A DNA stretch of 64,000 bases from Diplonema papillatum (taxonomy: Eukaryota; Euglenozoa; Diplonemea; Diplonemida; Diplonemidae). The stretch covers positions 1 to 64,000 of the forward strand of contig JAPJBO010000046.1 of the NCBI GenBank assembly GCA_030068145.1, in the 5' to 3' direction. Both the position numbers and the translations under genes were made by a program. The notes below the pieces were generated by a model. That model did not search any database. It saw only the letters and a program-made list of their open reading frames with translations, and was not told the origin of the DNA. Shown here one piece after another: positions 1-9,184 of this stretch; position 1 is the first letter of the stretch; each line of letters begins with the position of its first letter.

Positions 1-96
1 CTGCTTGCGCTCCCATCCCGTCTGCGGTCGAAAACTGCCATTCAGTGTTGCAGCTTTGCGGAGCCCAGCCTGCGGTACGGCTCGCACCTGGCCGGC

Positions 97-408
97 CTAC
101 TTCGCCGTCTGCTCTCGTGCGGCGGCTTCGTAGGCGCGCATCACAGCTTCAAACGCCTGCTGGTTTGCTATTTGTGGTCTCTTGTTGAGTCCGGCCATGT
201 TCCCGCCTCCGAGAGACGTCAGGACGTTGACTTGCATCTCAAGCGCCGGGTGAATCGGCGTCTGCACGATACTCGTCAGCCGTCGCATCGCGCTCTTCAT
301 CGCGTACGATTTCGCGGTCGCCGAGTCCCGATACTCGGCTGTCGCTCGTCTCTGAACCTCATCCATCGCGTGATTCGATAGAGCATCGGCGTCTTCTTGT
401 TGCGTCAG
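97..408 (-). pseudogene. C-terminal fragment of an unknown protein
   Basis: The minus frame is open for about 104 codons to a TAG at 97-99. It reads as an alanine- and glutamine-rich, probably helical protein with stretches such as ALSNHAMDEVQRRATAEYRD and IANQQAFEAVMRAYEAAARE. Composition and lack of low complexity suggest true coding sequence. The frame runs upstream straight into a small palindromic element at 406-444, and beyond it no longer looks coding, so the 5' part is missing or displaced. No family was recognised. Confidence 0.35.
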
Positions 409-444
409 TGGGGAGTCATTTGCATGCAAATGAGTACCACAATA
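406..444. repeat. Small palindromic foldback element, copy 1
   Basis: AGTGGGGAGTCATTTG and its partner CAAATGAGTACCAC flank a perfect 14 bp palindrome (ATTTGCATGCAAAT, 418-431). The same frame, GTGGGGAGTCAT..ATGAGTACCACA, occurs inside SINE-A copies at 8731-8762, 9291-9340 and 59663-59703. At 9308-9323 the arms differ but still pair. Confidence 0.7.
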
Positions 445-562
445 GCTCGCATATATTAAATTTAGCGCAGTTAGTACTTGAGCCTTTAGGCATTCCGTGC
501 GGGCCAGTTCCAGGCGATAGGGTGTTCGCCGAGCGCTCGGTAGGCACCTTGTCCTCGGTGAC

Positions 563-1060
563 ATGGAGTTTCTGCTCCGGCTTGGGGGTGGTGACTTCGT
601 CATTGCCGGGGATGCAGGAGAGCTTCCGGGGAGCAAAGATATCCTCTGCCTGACGTTCTCGTACCTGGACACGATGGAGCAGAGATGGAGGATGCGGCTT
701 GTGTTTGCAGCACTTGTGTGGCAGAAGGATCCAGCAACGACAACCAAGTATCTCCAGTACGTGCTGGATTACTTTCAGAAGCTGCAAGAGTCGCTCCTTG
801 CCTTGGGGTTCGATCTCCCTGGCGATGCACTGCTCCCAAGGATGAAAAAGATGGTTACAGACAGAGGCCTCTTCACGACGGCTAGTGAGTGTACGCCTGT
901 GGGGCCGTTGACGAGGTCATCATGGAGCCCGTGCATCGCCTGCACCTTGCTGACAAAAATGTCTGGCTACCGACCTTCCTTTCAAGGAAGGTCGGTCGCC
1001 AGACAAGGACCTTTGCGATCACTTAGCGCTTCTTCATCATTCATCATCCCGTCTTGCTAG
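563..1060 (+). CDS. Possible gene fragment, unknown protein
   Basis: This ORF begins MEFLLRLGGGDFVIAGDAGE and stays protein-like through about residue 105, with an amphipathic stretch TTTKYLQYVLDYFQKLQESL followed by LALGFDLPGDALLPRMKKMV. After about 900 it turns into ordinary intergenic sequence and a strong hairpin at 961-1004, so only the first two thirds are credible. No pyrimidine tract precedes the ATG. Family unknown; it may be an internal piece of a mobile-element protein or a truncated host gene. Confidence 0.3.
   Translation: MEFLLRLGGGDFVIAGDAGELPGSKDILCLTFSYLDTMEQRWRMRLVFAALVWQKDPATTTKYLQYVLDYFQKLQESLLALGFDLPGDALLPRMKKMVTDRGLFTTASECTPVGPLTRSSWSPCIACTLLTKMSGYRPSFQGRSVARQGPLRSLSASSSFIIPSC
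961..1004. repeat. Near-perfect 44 nt hairpin
   Basis: The arms are GTCTGGC-t-ACCGACCTTCCTT and AAGGAAGGTCGGT-c-GCCAGAC with a 2 nt centre. Of 21 pairs only one is mismatched. It could be a cruciform-forming foldback element or the footprint of one; no target duplication is evident. Confidence 0.8.
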
Positions 1061-1317
1061 GCTGCTCACAGTCGCTCGAAAGATCTTTCTGTCCCCTTTT
1101 CGCCACCAACCCGCCTGCAGTCCCCGTGCTTGCTGCCATGATCTTAGAACATCTTCATCTCGAGAGCTTCCGGTCTCATATGCACATCGCCCACTTGCCT
1201 GCGGTTTCCGTCCCTCGTATGCTTATGCTTGGCACGTCTTGGGCCAGACAGTGGTCAACATGGTCGCCCATGGGCCAGTCAGGGGTCCACCAGTGGTCGA
1301 ACCCAAAATACTAGTGT

Positions 1318-1383
1318 CAATCTCGATCACACTCTACAACGCTCTACTACACTCTACTACACTCTATTAAACACGCTCGATTA
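1318..1383 (+). repeat. LINE-Z-type tail repeats ahead of a truncated LINE
   Basis: Degenerate 10-11 bp units of the CTCTACTACA / CTCGATTACA type run directly into the open frame of the LINE-Z copy that starts at about 1384. The same unit forms the 3' tail of LINE-Z at 3076-3126. This suggests that the 5'-truncated copy inserted into, or was joined to, a pre-existing tail. Confidence 0.6.
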
Positions 1384-2907
1384 CACGAGGCGACGGAAGA
1401 AACTCTGGGCCACATTTGGTGGCAGTGCCGGGCGTATGAACGAATCCGAATGCAACAGCAGTATGCCGAAATTGTTGACGCAGATCGCTCGACTTGGCCT
1501 CCGTGCCTGCAAGAACACGGGATTCTGCCGAAGGGAAGTCGAATCAACATCGAAGTGCTGCACACATTCATGGCGGAAGTCATGCAAGAGAGACGACGGC
1601 TGGAGAGAGAAGGAAGAGACCGGGCAGTCGGCCACCCCTGGAGACAACTGCACCCTGACGACTGCCCCCCGCGCCGGCTGAATTTCGAAGCGATCGCTGG
1701 ACCGGGGACCTTCACGGCGGTAGCAGGAGAGAGGTGGTTCCGGGCGCTGCAGTATTGGCTGGATGGGATGTGCTGGTCGGTAGCGGGTGACGTCTCGACG
1801 GCAGAGCTCGCAGTAGACTTCGAAGTGTACACCGGGCTCGATCTACCGGGCAGTTTAGTGGCGACGACAGGTGGGACGCCGCTGTGTATCCGTGCGAGAA
1901 TGTTGGCGCGGATGCTGAAAACGATCGGGGAAGCGCTTGAGCGGAAAGGGGTGGGGCCGCTTCTGCCGGGTAGAAAGCTGGAGAAGATAGGTTCATTGAG
2001 AACGGTAGGGGCCCCCCCATGCCTCACGGGCTACGAGATGAGGCCAATTTTCCGCGGCGGCGAGGAGACGATGGGAATCTTGGAGACGCAGCTGAAGGCG
2101 AGCCGGCATGCGTTCACCGGCGAGGCGTGGGGGATGGACCTTTTCCCGACGTACGGAAGAGAAAGGGCGGAGCGTGCGGCGAGATGGGCGGCCTTCGATG
2201 ACGCTACGGAGAAGAGGAAAGGGAAGAAGTCGGCTGTCGTCGGAGGGGATCCGTGGCTCGTGCCGGAAGGGATTCCCCGACACGAAAAGTGGGGTGAGCG
2301 GGTGTGCCCCGGGCACCAAAAGGTGAAGTGCGACGTGTGTAAGCGCCGGGGCAAGTCGGTGGCGTGGTGCTGCCAGGCCCATCACAGGGAGGGTGATGGC
2401 CTAGCCGTAAAAATGTGTGCCGAGCACCGGATGACGCAGTGCGCCACGTGTAAGACGACAGCGGAGTGCTGTCGCAACCATCACCACCGATGCCTCGATG
2501 GCATGCCGACGTGCGACGGCTGTAAGAAACACGCCGACCTGAGGAGTAGGAGACCCGGGCACTGCTGCAGGAAAGGGCACCACCGGGCGGCCGTGGCGAG
2601 AGGTGAAGAAACAACGGCGAAGAAGAGGAAGGCGGAGCCGGAGGGTCCCGCGCCAGCGCCGAGACAGGCGAAACGTGAGAACGTGGTGCTCGTTCTGCCG
2701 GAAGCAGAGGAAGACGAGCGAGAACCCGCAACATCAACGCCGACATCAGCAGCGAAGGTCGGGAAGATGGCGCCAACGCCAGCGAAGAAGCGGCAACCAG
2801 ACTCCGCGGCGGAGCCGGTACCGAAAAGACGCAAAGGACGCGTCGATGCGCCACGACCATCGCCCAGGCGCCTGGGAAAAAGCAGAAATCGACGCGCAAC
2901 CGGATGA
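1384..2907 (+). CDS. LINE-Z: C-terminal part of a non-LTR retrotransposon ORF
   Basis: The open frame continues upstream of the first ATG (1450) to about 1384 and reads TEETLGHIWWQCRAYERIR. This is the His-x4-Cys end of the zinc motif found after the reverse transcriptase/RNase H region of many protist LINEs; the WPPCLQEHGILP motif after it is also usual in that position. The polymerase itself is absent, so this is a 5'-truncated copy. Around 2284-2590 (residues about 280-380 from the ATG) lie three Cys/His repeats of the form C-x2-H or C-x-D, C-x2-C, CC-x2-HH (CPGHQKVKCDVC..CCQAHH, CAEHRMTQCATC..CCRNHHH, CLDGMPTCDGC..CCRKGHH), a likely zinc-binding nucleic-acid module. A basic tail with KKRKAEPE and PKRRKGR follows. 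The stop at 2905-2907 leads into a 3' UTR that recurs at 11940-12130 and 32510-32700. Confidence 0.75.
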   Translation, partial: HEATEETLGHIWWQCRAYERIRMQQQYAEIVDADRSTWPPCLQEHGILPKGSRINIEVLHTFMAEVMQERRRLEREGRDRAVGHPWRQLHPDDCPPRRLNFEAIAGPGTFTAVAGERWFRALQYWLDGMCWSVAGDVSTAELAVDFEVYTGLDLPGSLVATTGGTPLCIRARMLARMLKTIGEALERKGVGPLLPGRKLEKIGSLRTVGAPPCLTGYEMRPIFRGGEETMGILETQLKASRHAFTGEAWGMDLFPTYGRERAERAARWAAFDDATEKRKGKKSAVVGGDPWLVPEGIPRHEKWGERVCPGHQKVKCDVCKRRGKSVAWCCQAHHREGDGLAVKMCAEHRMTQCATCKTTAECCRNHHHRCLDGMPTCDGCKKHADLRSRRPGHCCRKGHHRAAVARGEETTAKKRKAEPEGPAPAPRQAKRENVVLVLPEAEEDEREPATSTPTSAAKVGKMAPTPAKKRQPDSAAEPVPKRRKGRVDAPRPSPRRLGKSRNRRATG

Positions 2908-3147
2908 ACCTCGACGAGCAATCGAAGAAGAAGCGAAGCACCAAACGCGCGCCTGAGCGCGACGATCAAGACGAGCTAAAGAGGCGAAAGCATGACACAT
3001 CACGTGCGAAGAGATAACCGCGCCGTCGGCGATGCAGATTATCGCCACAGATTCTTTGCATTCTAATCCAAACGATAACACTCGATTACACTCGATTACA
3101 CTCGATTACGCTCGATTACACTCGATCAGGGGGTAGGTGAATTGGCT
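2908..3147 (+). mobile_element. LINE-Z 3' UTR and tandem tail
   Basis: After the stop come a conserved segment (GAGCAATCGAAGAAGAAGCG.., then GATGCAGATTATCGCCACAG and TTTGCATTCTAATCC), four to five CTCGATTACA units, and the terminal motif AGGGGGTAGGTGAATTGGC at 3128-3146. The same order occurs at 12100-12205 (plus), 37505-37600 (minus) and, partly, at 37800-37885 and 11730-11800, which defines the 3' end of the family. The tail is a 10 bp tandem repeat, not poly-A. Confidence 0.75.
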
Positions 3148-3148
3148 C

Positions 3149-3275
3149 ATCGAACCTTCCAAAAGTAAACGAACCGATTCCAAAACTAGTTTCGAACCTT
3201 CCAAAGTAAACGAACCGATTCCAAAACTAGTTTCGAACCTTCCAAAAGTAAACGAAGCACTTCAAAACTAGAAAC
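3149..3275. repeat. Three tandem 42-44 bp units
   Basis: CGAACCTTCCAAAAGTAAAC followed by GAACCGATTCCAAAACTAGTTT begins at 3149, 3193 and 3235. The third unit is diverged and ends at the first G-run. Confidence 0.85.
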
Positions 3276-3280
3276 GAACC

Positions 3281-4200
3281 GGGGGGGGGGGGGGGGGGTC
3301 AGCCGGCTGATGGATGGATGATGGTTCTTAACAAGATGCCTGGGGGGGGGGGGGGGGATTGCAAGACGTGCTTGGAATGGGTATGTGCTCAACACCGCAC
3401 TGGTCCCGTCTGCGCCGTGTTTCGGTCCTTTAAGCCACGGACACATAAGGCGGACCATCATCAGCGTGGAACCTGAGTGTCTGCAGACAGGACTGCGGTG
3501 TGAGTCTGGTTTGTCAGGCGGCTGTTCGTAGCTCGTCACAGCCAGGACCACCCGTGCTACTAGAGCACAGGCGAATCCGTCACGGGGAGAAGGCCCCTAC
3601 AACCGTGTCTGAGCAATCAGTTAAAAAACTCAGGGCACTCGCCCTGATTGTGACTGCGACTCGCTAGGCAGCACTGACTTGTCTTCTTTTTACGGTGGCA
3701 ATCTGCGAAGTAAACTCCGCAGAGCACAGTGGACATGGGGTTGCCGTGTGCAGCACCAATGGTTGAAGTACCAAAAGGAAAAGAGTGCGAGGAAGTAATC
3801 CTGCGTGCTGAGGGCAGCAAGTCGCGTTACGCGAAGTACCCTACTGGAATGGGGGATTGCAAGAACGTGCTTGGAATGGGTATGTGCTCAACACCGCACT
3901 GGTCCCGTCTGCGCCGTGTTTCGGTCCTTTAAGCCACGGACACATAAGGCGGACCATCATCAGCGTGGAACCTGAGTGTCTGCAGACAGGACTGCGGTGT
4001 GAGTCTGGTTTGAGGGGGGGGGGAGGGGGGGGGGGGGGGAAATGTTTCTTGGGTTTGAAGAGCGCGGGGGGTGGGGGGGGGGGTCAGCCGGCTGATGGAT
4101 GGATGGATGGTTCTTAACAAGATGCCTGGGGGGGGGGGGGGGGGGGGTCAGCCGGCTGATGGATGGATGGATGGTTCTTAACAAGATGCCTGGGGTAGGG
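3281..4200 (+). repeat. G-runs with Rep-H units and a duplicated Rep-E block
   Basis: Rep-H (GTCAGCCGGCTGATGGATGG..TTCTTAACAAGATGCCTGG, 46 bp) occurs at about 3298, 4083 and 4147, each bounded by runs of 8-24 G. A block of about 160 bp starting GGATTGCAAG and ending GTGTGAGTCTGGTTTG is present at 3357-3517 and again at 3851-4012; it contains the Rep-E core GACCATCATCAGCGTGGAAC. The 3519-3850 interval continues Rep-E and matches the area around 36070-36240 (CTCCGCAGAGCACAGTGGAC and following). A short CAGGGC/GCCCTG hairpin lies at 3631-3647. No gene seen. Confidence 0.7.
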
Positions 4201-4470
4201 ATGTGACAGTCCGCCCTGAGAACAATCTTTTGGCGAGTCTACGAGCCTTTTGGCAGGTCGGCATTTTTGGTCGACCTCCACTCTTCGGTCCAAGAAGTGT
4301 CCAATAAACCGCGATTTTGAGGACAGGGGTGGAGCTTGGCCATTAAAGTTGAAATCGACTCGTTCTAGACCGGACCCTGCACATTGCCTGGCCTGAGTTT
4401 TGCAGGGTTGGCCGGCAGCCCGGCATACCGGTTTTCAGGCCCGTAAACCGGTTGTCTCGAGTCGGTAAGC

Positions 4471-5042
4471 CTCGACTAGAGAGGCTGCCTTGTGCGTACG
4501 TCGAAGGAGGCTAGAGGGGGAGAAAACAATACAACTACAAAGTGGGTCTTTTTTTAGAGTTATAGTTCGCAGGAGTATCCGGGATTTTAGAGTCTTTTTT
4601 GTTGCTGAACGCTTACGCCCGCCACTGAACCCAGATTCACCTGTGTTTCGTGTGGGCTACAGCACATTTACCCCCTTTGATCTTTTGCAGCTGGCAGCCT
4701 CTTCAATTATTTCCTACAAAGCACCAGGTACGCAGGGAAAGCCTGCTACACACCGGGAGCCAAGCTTCACGTGTTCGGCGGTACGGCAGAGCCACGGGCC
4801 GACGGGTCAAGTGGCTACCGACTTCCCAAACAAAAGCATCAAGGCTTGGCGCACCTTGGGGCTTGGCGCTCGCGCTGAACACAAGCTCGTCGAGACGGTC
4901 AGCCGCAGGGCAGAGCGGACGGGGTGGTGGCACTGTGCTGCCTCCGACTCAAGCTTTGCAAGCTGTGCTTGACCGTCACGTTCCTGGACCAGGAGCGGGT
5001 CTTCTTCTTCTTCCTACAAAGCAGGTGCTTATACAAAAATAA
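4471..5042 (+). mobile_element. SINE-A copy with two nested insertions
   Basis: Typical SINE-A sequence: GAGGCTGCCTTGTGCGTAC, then AACGCTTACGCCCGCCACTG, CTGTGTTTCGTGTGGGCTAC, then TTTCCTACAAAGCAGGTGCT and an A-rich end. The core is interrupted by a short Rep-D piece at about 4549-4594, bounded by GTCTTTTTT on both sides. The 3' part is split by Rep-C at 4724-5010. The nesting order shows that SINE-A was already in place when Rep-C inserted. Confidence 0.8.
4724..5010 (+). mobile_element. Rep-C insertion with 13 bp target duplication
   Basis: TTCCTACAAAGCA is present at 4711-4723 and 5011-5023, exactly bracketing a 287 bp element. It begins CCAGGTACGCAGGGAAAGCC, contains TTCGGCGGTACGGCAGAGCC and GACTCAAGCTTTGCAAGCTG, and ends in a T/C-rich tract. 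Related copies are at 11190-11480, 26246-26523 and about 34470-34760. A variable-length duplication with a homopolymer-like end indicates a retroposon. Confidence 0.85.
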
Positions 5043-5164
5043 GACGCCTCACTGGCTAACCACGGTTGATTGCCACGGTCGTTGGAGTTCGTGAACCACT
5101 TGGAATAGCATGAGCAGAAGGCCTCTAGATTGCCGAAGGGTGGGTCAAGCCATGTGTGGCAACT

Positions 5165-5690
5165 TCACGGTGGGTCTTTTTTTACCATGCAGCTTACGGC
5201 CGCCCAGGTTTCTAGTGTTTCGTGTGGGCAACAACACGAGGATGCGGCCCTGCTTAGGTGTGCACCCCCTTGCCTCTATTCGCAACTGGCTGCGTCCTCA
5301 AGTATATCCTACAAGCAGGTGCTTCTACAGTAGTATTAAGTGTGGAAGCAGCCGCAAAGTTCTTTTAATAGACCCCGCCCCGGCAATCTCGACTGTCCAA
5401 CCACGGTCGCGAAAAGGGTTGTGCTCTATAGTGATGAGGTGGTTGATCATCACGCAGCTGCTTTTACAGGTAGTGAAAAAGACGCAGACTCGCTACGAAT
5501 CGCTTTCAAAAAGAACCTTGGAAACAAGTGCATTTGTTCCACCAGGGTAGCGATCTGTTTCGGGATGACTGATGCAAAATACGATCCCCGAGATGGGCGT
5601 ATTGTTGCTTTACTGAAAGACCTGTTGTTTGCTGCGAATTTTGCTCGCCATTTCTTGTTTGCGGAAACGTATCTTCGGCCATAGGGGGAC
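5165..5690 (+). repeat. SINE-A fragment followed by Rep-F pieces
   Basis: SINE-A 3' sequence (TTTCGTGTGGGC.., CTCAAGTATATCCTACAAGC) spans 5165-5335 and includes a foreign GAGGATGCGGCCCTGCTTAG segment shared with Rep-F at 6700 and 16030. At 5355-5480 lies a diverged Rep-F part (CCCGCCCCGGCAATCTCGAC). At 5610-5690 the GCGGAAACGTATCTTCGGCC unit also found at 7005-7170 appears. No gene. Confidence 0.6.
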
Positions 5691-6004
5691 ACCGAGCTGC
5701 CGTGGTCGACCCGATTTCGGCTTCAACACGAAAAGGCAACTGTCACCTAGGGCCCGACTCGAAAAAACTAAAGAATCCGAACTCCAACCACAAAAAAGAC
5801 CCAGGCTCGCTACGCATCGCTTTCAGGCAACAAGTGCATTTGTTCATACCTTGTGCCCTGCCTTAAAAAAAAAGCGGGGGAAGCGGAGAAAAAAGCGGGG
5901 GATCAGACAACACAATTCTGGACGTATATATGCGAACAGGTCGTCCATACCTGTCGGGGCATGTGTCGACCAGGCTCGGAGGTCCTCGGGTCGTAGATCA
6001 GGCA

Positions 6005-6225
6005 TGCCTCCGAAATACTCGAGGGGCTGCCTTGTGCTTGCTTCGAAGGAGGCTAAAGGGGGAGAAACAATACAACTACAAAGTGGGTCTTTTTTGTTGA
6101 ACGCTTCCGCCCGCCACTGAACCCAGATTCAGTGGCGGGCTACAGCACTTTTACCTCCTTTGACATTTTGCGGCCTGGCAGCCTCCTCAAGTATTTCCTA
6201 CAAGCAGGTGCTTATACAAAAAAGA
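6005..6225 (+). mobile_element. SINE-A copy
   Basis: AAATACTCGAGGGGCTGCCT at the 5' end, GGAGGCTAAAGGGGGAGAAA, GAACGCTTCCGCCCGCCACT, and a 3' end TTTCCTACAAGCAGGTGCTT followed by an A-rich tail. A short internal segment (CTGTGTTTCGTG) is lost. Confidence 0.85.
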
Positions 6226-6317
6226 GATGCCTGCACAGACCATGCGCGGTGCCGGGGACATTGGTTCGGACGGGCCCCGACGGCGGACCCCCTTTCCTAT
6301 ACTCTTTTCCCGAAATG

Positions 6318-6372
6318 GGGGGAAAATCTTAGTTTAATGTTTAGGCAGAGCACTGCCTCTCATGCACGGGGG
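6318..6372 (+). repeat. Rep-G, tRNA-Glu-like short repeat
   Basis: A run of G and A, then TCTTAGTTTAATGTTTAGGC (pol III A-box-like), then a possible anticodon arm TGC-CTCTCAT-GCA whose seven-base loop would hold U33 and anticodon CUC (Glu). The 3' half of a tRNA is absent. Other copies: 33083, 47205, 56504 (minus), 63805, and pieces at 47985 and 50562. Confidence 0.5.
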
Positions 6373-6544
6373 GGAAAATGTTTCTTGGGTTTGAAGAGCG
6401 CGTGGTGCTTGCACCACTGAGGCCAGGTTATTTAACGTTTTTCGGGGGGAAAATGTTTCTTCGGGGGGGGGGGGAGTCGGCGACGCGCACGCGCAACCTT
6501 TCCCCCGTGGGCAAGAAGGTCGCCCCTTACCGCACCTTAATTGA

Positions 6545-6935
6545 GTCGCGGTCGCTGATCCCCCAACCGCCAGCATCATGTACTTGATGCGACGCGGAAC
6601 AAGTGCTGACAGCACCGCCCGGCGAATAGAGCCGCAAAAGTGGCAAATCGACCGGTCGGGGGTGCTTAGCAGCCAATGGCCGATGGCTGAGTGCACACCT
6701 AAGCAGGGCTGCATCCTCGTGTTGTAGCCGTGTTGTGTGTACGTGCCTTCGTGGGGGCCTGGTCAACCACCTCATCACAACAGGCGCAAACCTTTCTCGA
6801 CAGTGATTGGACAGTCGGGATGCCGGGGGCGGGTCTCCATGAAGAAGAGAAAGTAAAGCAACACCTGCCCCCTGCGCCTGCTGTCTCCGGCTGCTTCGGC
6901 ACATACAACTTCTGCTATACTACTTCTACCACTAC
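6545..6935 (-). repeat. Rep-F copy, inverted relative to 15855-16190
   Basis: On the minus strand this reads GCCGAAGCAGCCGGAGACAG.., GCATCCCGACTGTCCAATCA, AACACGAGGATGCAGCCCTG, TGCTAAGCACCCCCGACCGG, ending near CATGATGCTGGCGGTTGG. The same order lies on the plus strand at 15855-16190 directly after a (TAG)n array. Here too an imperfect TAG/CTA tract adjoins (about 6915-6945). Confidence 0.8.
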
Positions 6936-6982
6936 TTTTACAGGCGTATTCTTGCTGCGCTGAAGGACTTGTTGTTTGCTGC

Positions 6983-7186
6983 GATTGTATTCGCCATTCT
7001 TGTTTGCGGAAACGTATCTTCGGCCATAGGGGGAAGTACTCTTGAGTATCCAGGCCAGGGTGAGCGATCGTACGTGGAAGCCGAGATTGTATTCGCCATT
7101 CTTGTTTGCGGAAACGTATCTTCGGCCATAGGGGGAAGTACTCTTGAGTATCCAGGCCAGGGTGCGCGATCGTACGTGGAAGCCGA
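6983..7186 (+). repeat. Two tandem 102 bp units
   Basis: GATTGTATTCGCCATTCTTG begins at 6983 and 7085; both units run through GCGGAAACGTATCTTCGGCC, CTCTTGAGTATCCAGGCCAG and GATCGTACGTGGAAGCCGAG with almost no difference, so the duplication is recent. A single older copy of the front half is at about 5600-5690. Confidence 0.9.
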
Positions 7187-7407
7187 GGCCCAACGTCGCA
7201 AGATCACAAACACACGAACCCGGATTTGTAGCGTTGATGTAAGCTGTAGGAACGTTGCTCTTTAGCTGGAACGAGCATGCTGTCTAAGGTGACACGCAAA
7301 AGCGGGATCCGAGCTGCACGCACTCTCGATACCAAGTGTGTTTATGGTGGAACACACCAATCGGAAACATTTCATATACCCTAATCAGAATAACGTTGAA
7401 CTGGACA

Positions 7408-7500
7408 AAAGCTGGAACGGGTTCTTGATGTTCCAGGGTAGGACCTGGGGGGGGGGTGGTCCAGGGTTTACCTGGTCTGCCACTAATCCGTTCCAGCTTT
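7408..7500. mobile_element. Foldback element with 13 bp inverted ends
   Basis: AAAGCTGGAACGG at 7408-7420 and CCGTTCCAGCTTT at 7488-7500 are perfect inverted repeats around a G-rich centre. No clear target duplication. Confidence 0.6.
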
Positions 7501-8027
7501 ATTCCGCCGTTGTTAAAGTCACATTTCACGGAGACTCACTCTATCACGCTTACAACACCTTGATCTTCCAATGCGCAGGCCAAAGAAGACCAAGGAGCGA
7601 AGAACAAAGAGCTGGGGGCCGATGAAGTGCGGCATCCGGCAGTGGCTTAAACCGAAGCAGCACATTCCACCAGGGGATGAAGCGCTCAAAAGGGAGCTGC
7701 CGTCTAAGATGTGCTGTCATGTGCTCGCGTATTTTGCGCAACAGCGCGATGTAGAGCATAGACGCGTAAACTGAACCGATGAGATGGTCTTCAGTATGCA
7801 CGCATTTGCGCTTTGGCTTGCAATCAGGGGAATCGGGCTGGAATCGGCCTTGAGCAACGCAGAGTAGTACCAGTAACAGACATCGATCGGCGGTTCAGGC
7901 TTGGGCTCTGGTTGGAGTTTGCCTGGGAACAATACCGGCATGTGACCGATGATGTCCGGACGCTGCGGCGGTACCTGAGCAAAACCGCGATATCATGGGA
8001 CACACGCTACGCAAGAAATACTCAACG

Positions 8028-8253
8028 TTAGCTGTTTGGTCTTCGCTTACACCACCGTGTGTTGTTTTCTCACTCAGGACTTTGACCTGTTGTGTTTGTG
8101 TGATTTGTCGTGTAGGGGTAGACCCGCATGACCTCACGTCCGTTCAACACGTGGTTCGGTAGTTACAGCACTTGGGATCCTTCTGTTCTTTGTCGGGCAG
8201 CATCGTCGAGCATTTCCTTTCAAGCTGGCGCTTATGTAAAAACACCTAAACCG
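8028..8253 (+). mobile_element. SINE-B copy, 5'-truncated
   Basis: Begins within the element at TCTTCGCTTACACCACCGTG and continues through GACCTCACGTCCGTTCAACA, GGTTCGGTAGTTACAGCACT and GCAGCATCGTCGAGCATTTC to GCGCTTATGTAAAAA. The 3' 90 bp resemble the SINE-A 3' part. Confidence 0.85.
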
Positions 8254-8514
8254 CGAATCCGTAAAAAGTCAAGAATTTAGTTGAGTCGCGCCCTTGACCA
8301 GACAGATGGAAAAAAAAGAAGGTGTTTCTATTCTTCGCTTTTTTTCGCGAACGGGGGGTGTCGGTCCTGCTTTAGGCTTGTCAGTTCTCCCGGTCTCCGA
8401 TTGTGGGGTAGCACAAACTCAAGAGGTCTACCCAACTATTCCCGGTAGTATTAGCATGCTTTCAAAAAGAAATTGGATACACCCTAGTTCCTTGATTGCA
8501 ATGTCTCGGGGGCG

Positions 8515-8610
8515 AAAATACTGGGGCCACATGCGGGATTGTCAGTGCGGGTCAGGTCTGGGCTCAGATTGAAGGTGCTGTTCTCGGGTGCTACCCGCGG
8601 CTCCTGATTT
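8515..8610 (+). repeat. About 95 bp repeat, second copy inverted at 25098-25195
   Basis: CACATGCGGGATTGTCAGTG, GGTCTGGGCTCAGATTGAA and GGGTGCTACCCGCGGCTCCT all recur in reverse orientation near 25.1 kb. Confidence 0.75.
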
Positions 8611-8629
8611 CTTCCCGACGCAGCCGCTT

Positions 8630-8830
8630 GGACGTTTTTGTTGAACGCTTACGCCCGCCACCAAACCCAGACTTACCTGTGTTTCGTGTGGGCTACAGCA
8701 CATTTACCTCTTTTGAGATTCGAATATTGTTGCGATAGTGGGCATGCTGATAACCACACTACTTTGAAATTTCGCAACTGGCAGCCTCCTCAAGTATTTT
8801 GTACAAAGCAGGTGCTTATACAAGTAGTTA
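8630..8830 (+). mobile_element. SINE-A copy carrying a palindromic insert
   Basis: From TTGAACGCTTACGCCCGCCA to TACAAAGCAGGTGCTTATAC. Between the usual CCTCTTTTGA and TTTCGCAACTGG the copy carries an extra block with TTGCGATAGTGGGCATG and GATAACCACACTAC. Its ends (TTGCGA / TCGCAA) pair, so the insert is a foldback. Confidence 0.8.
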
Positions 8831-8984
8831 GGTGTCGTCTCACCCCCGCAGATACGGGAGTAAAACGGAGCAGTGTTTGCATTCAAACGATTCAAGTGCG
8901 GTGGCAGCAGAAACTGTCAAGCCGTGACAGCATTCAGATGGACGGTGCTTATACAGCAACAAAACACTCGAGGGACTGCCTTGT

Positions 8985-9045
8985 ACTCATTTCGACGGAC
9001 TGCGCGCAGCCGCCGTACATCATGCGTTTAGTCCATCGAACGCTA
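8985..9045 (-). pseudogene. Scrap of the poly(A)-polymerase-like gene, minus sense
   Basis: GACTGCGCGCAGCCGCCGTAC and CATGCGTTTAGTCCATCG match, with substitutions, the plus-strand view of the coding region at about 9778-9825 (the RIRIVYAGCAQALDK segment). It lies between SINE-A pieces. Confidence 0.5.
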
Positions 9046-9184
9046 GCGTCTGTCAAGAGCACGCGTGACTCTGCCGTGTTTTGAAGGTGAGATGAGAGGC
9101 ATCGGCTCACTCTGTCCAAGGACCATACCACTATCGCTACAACATTCCAATCTCAAAGAGGTAAATGTGCTGTAGCTCACACAA

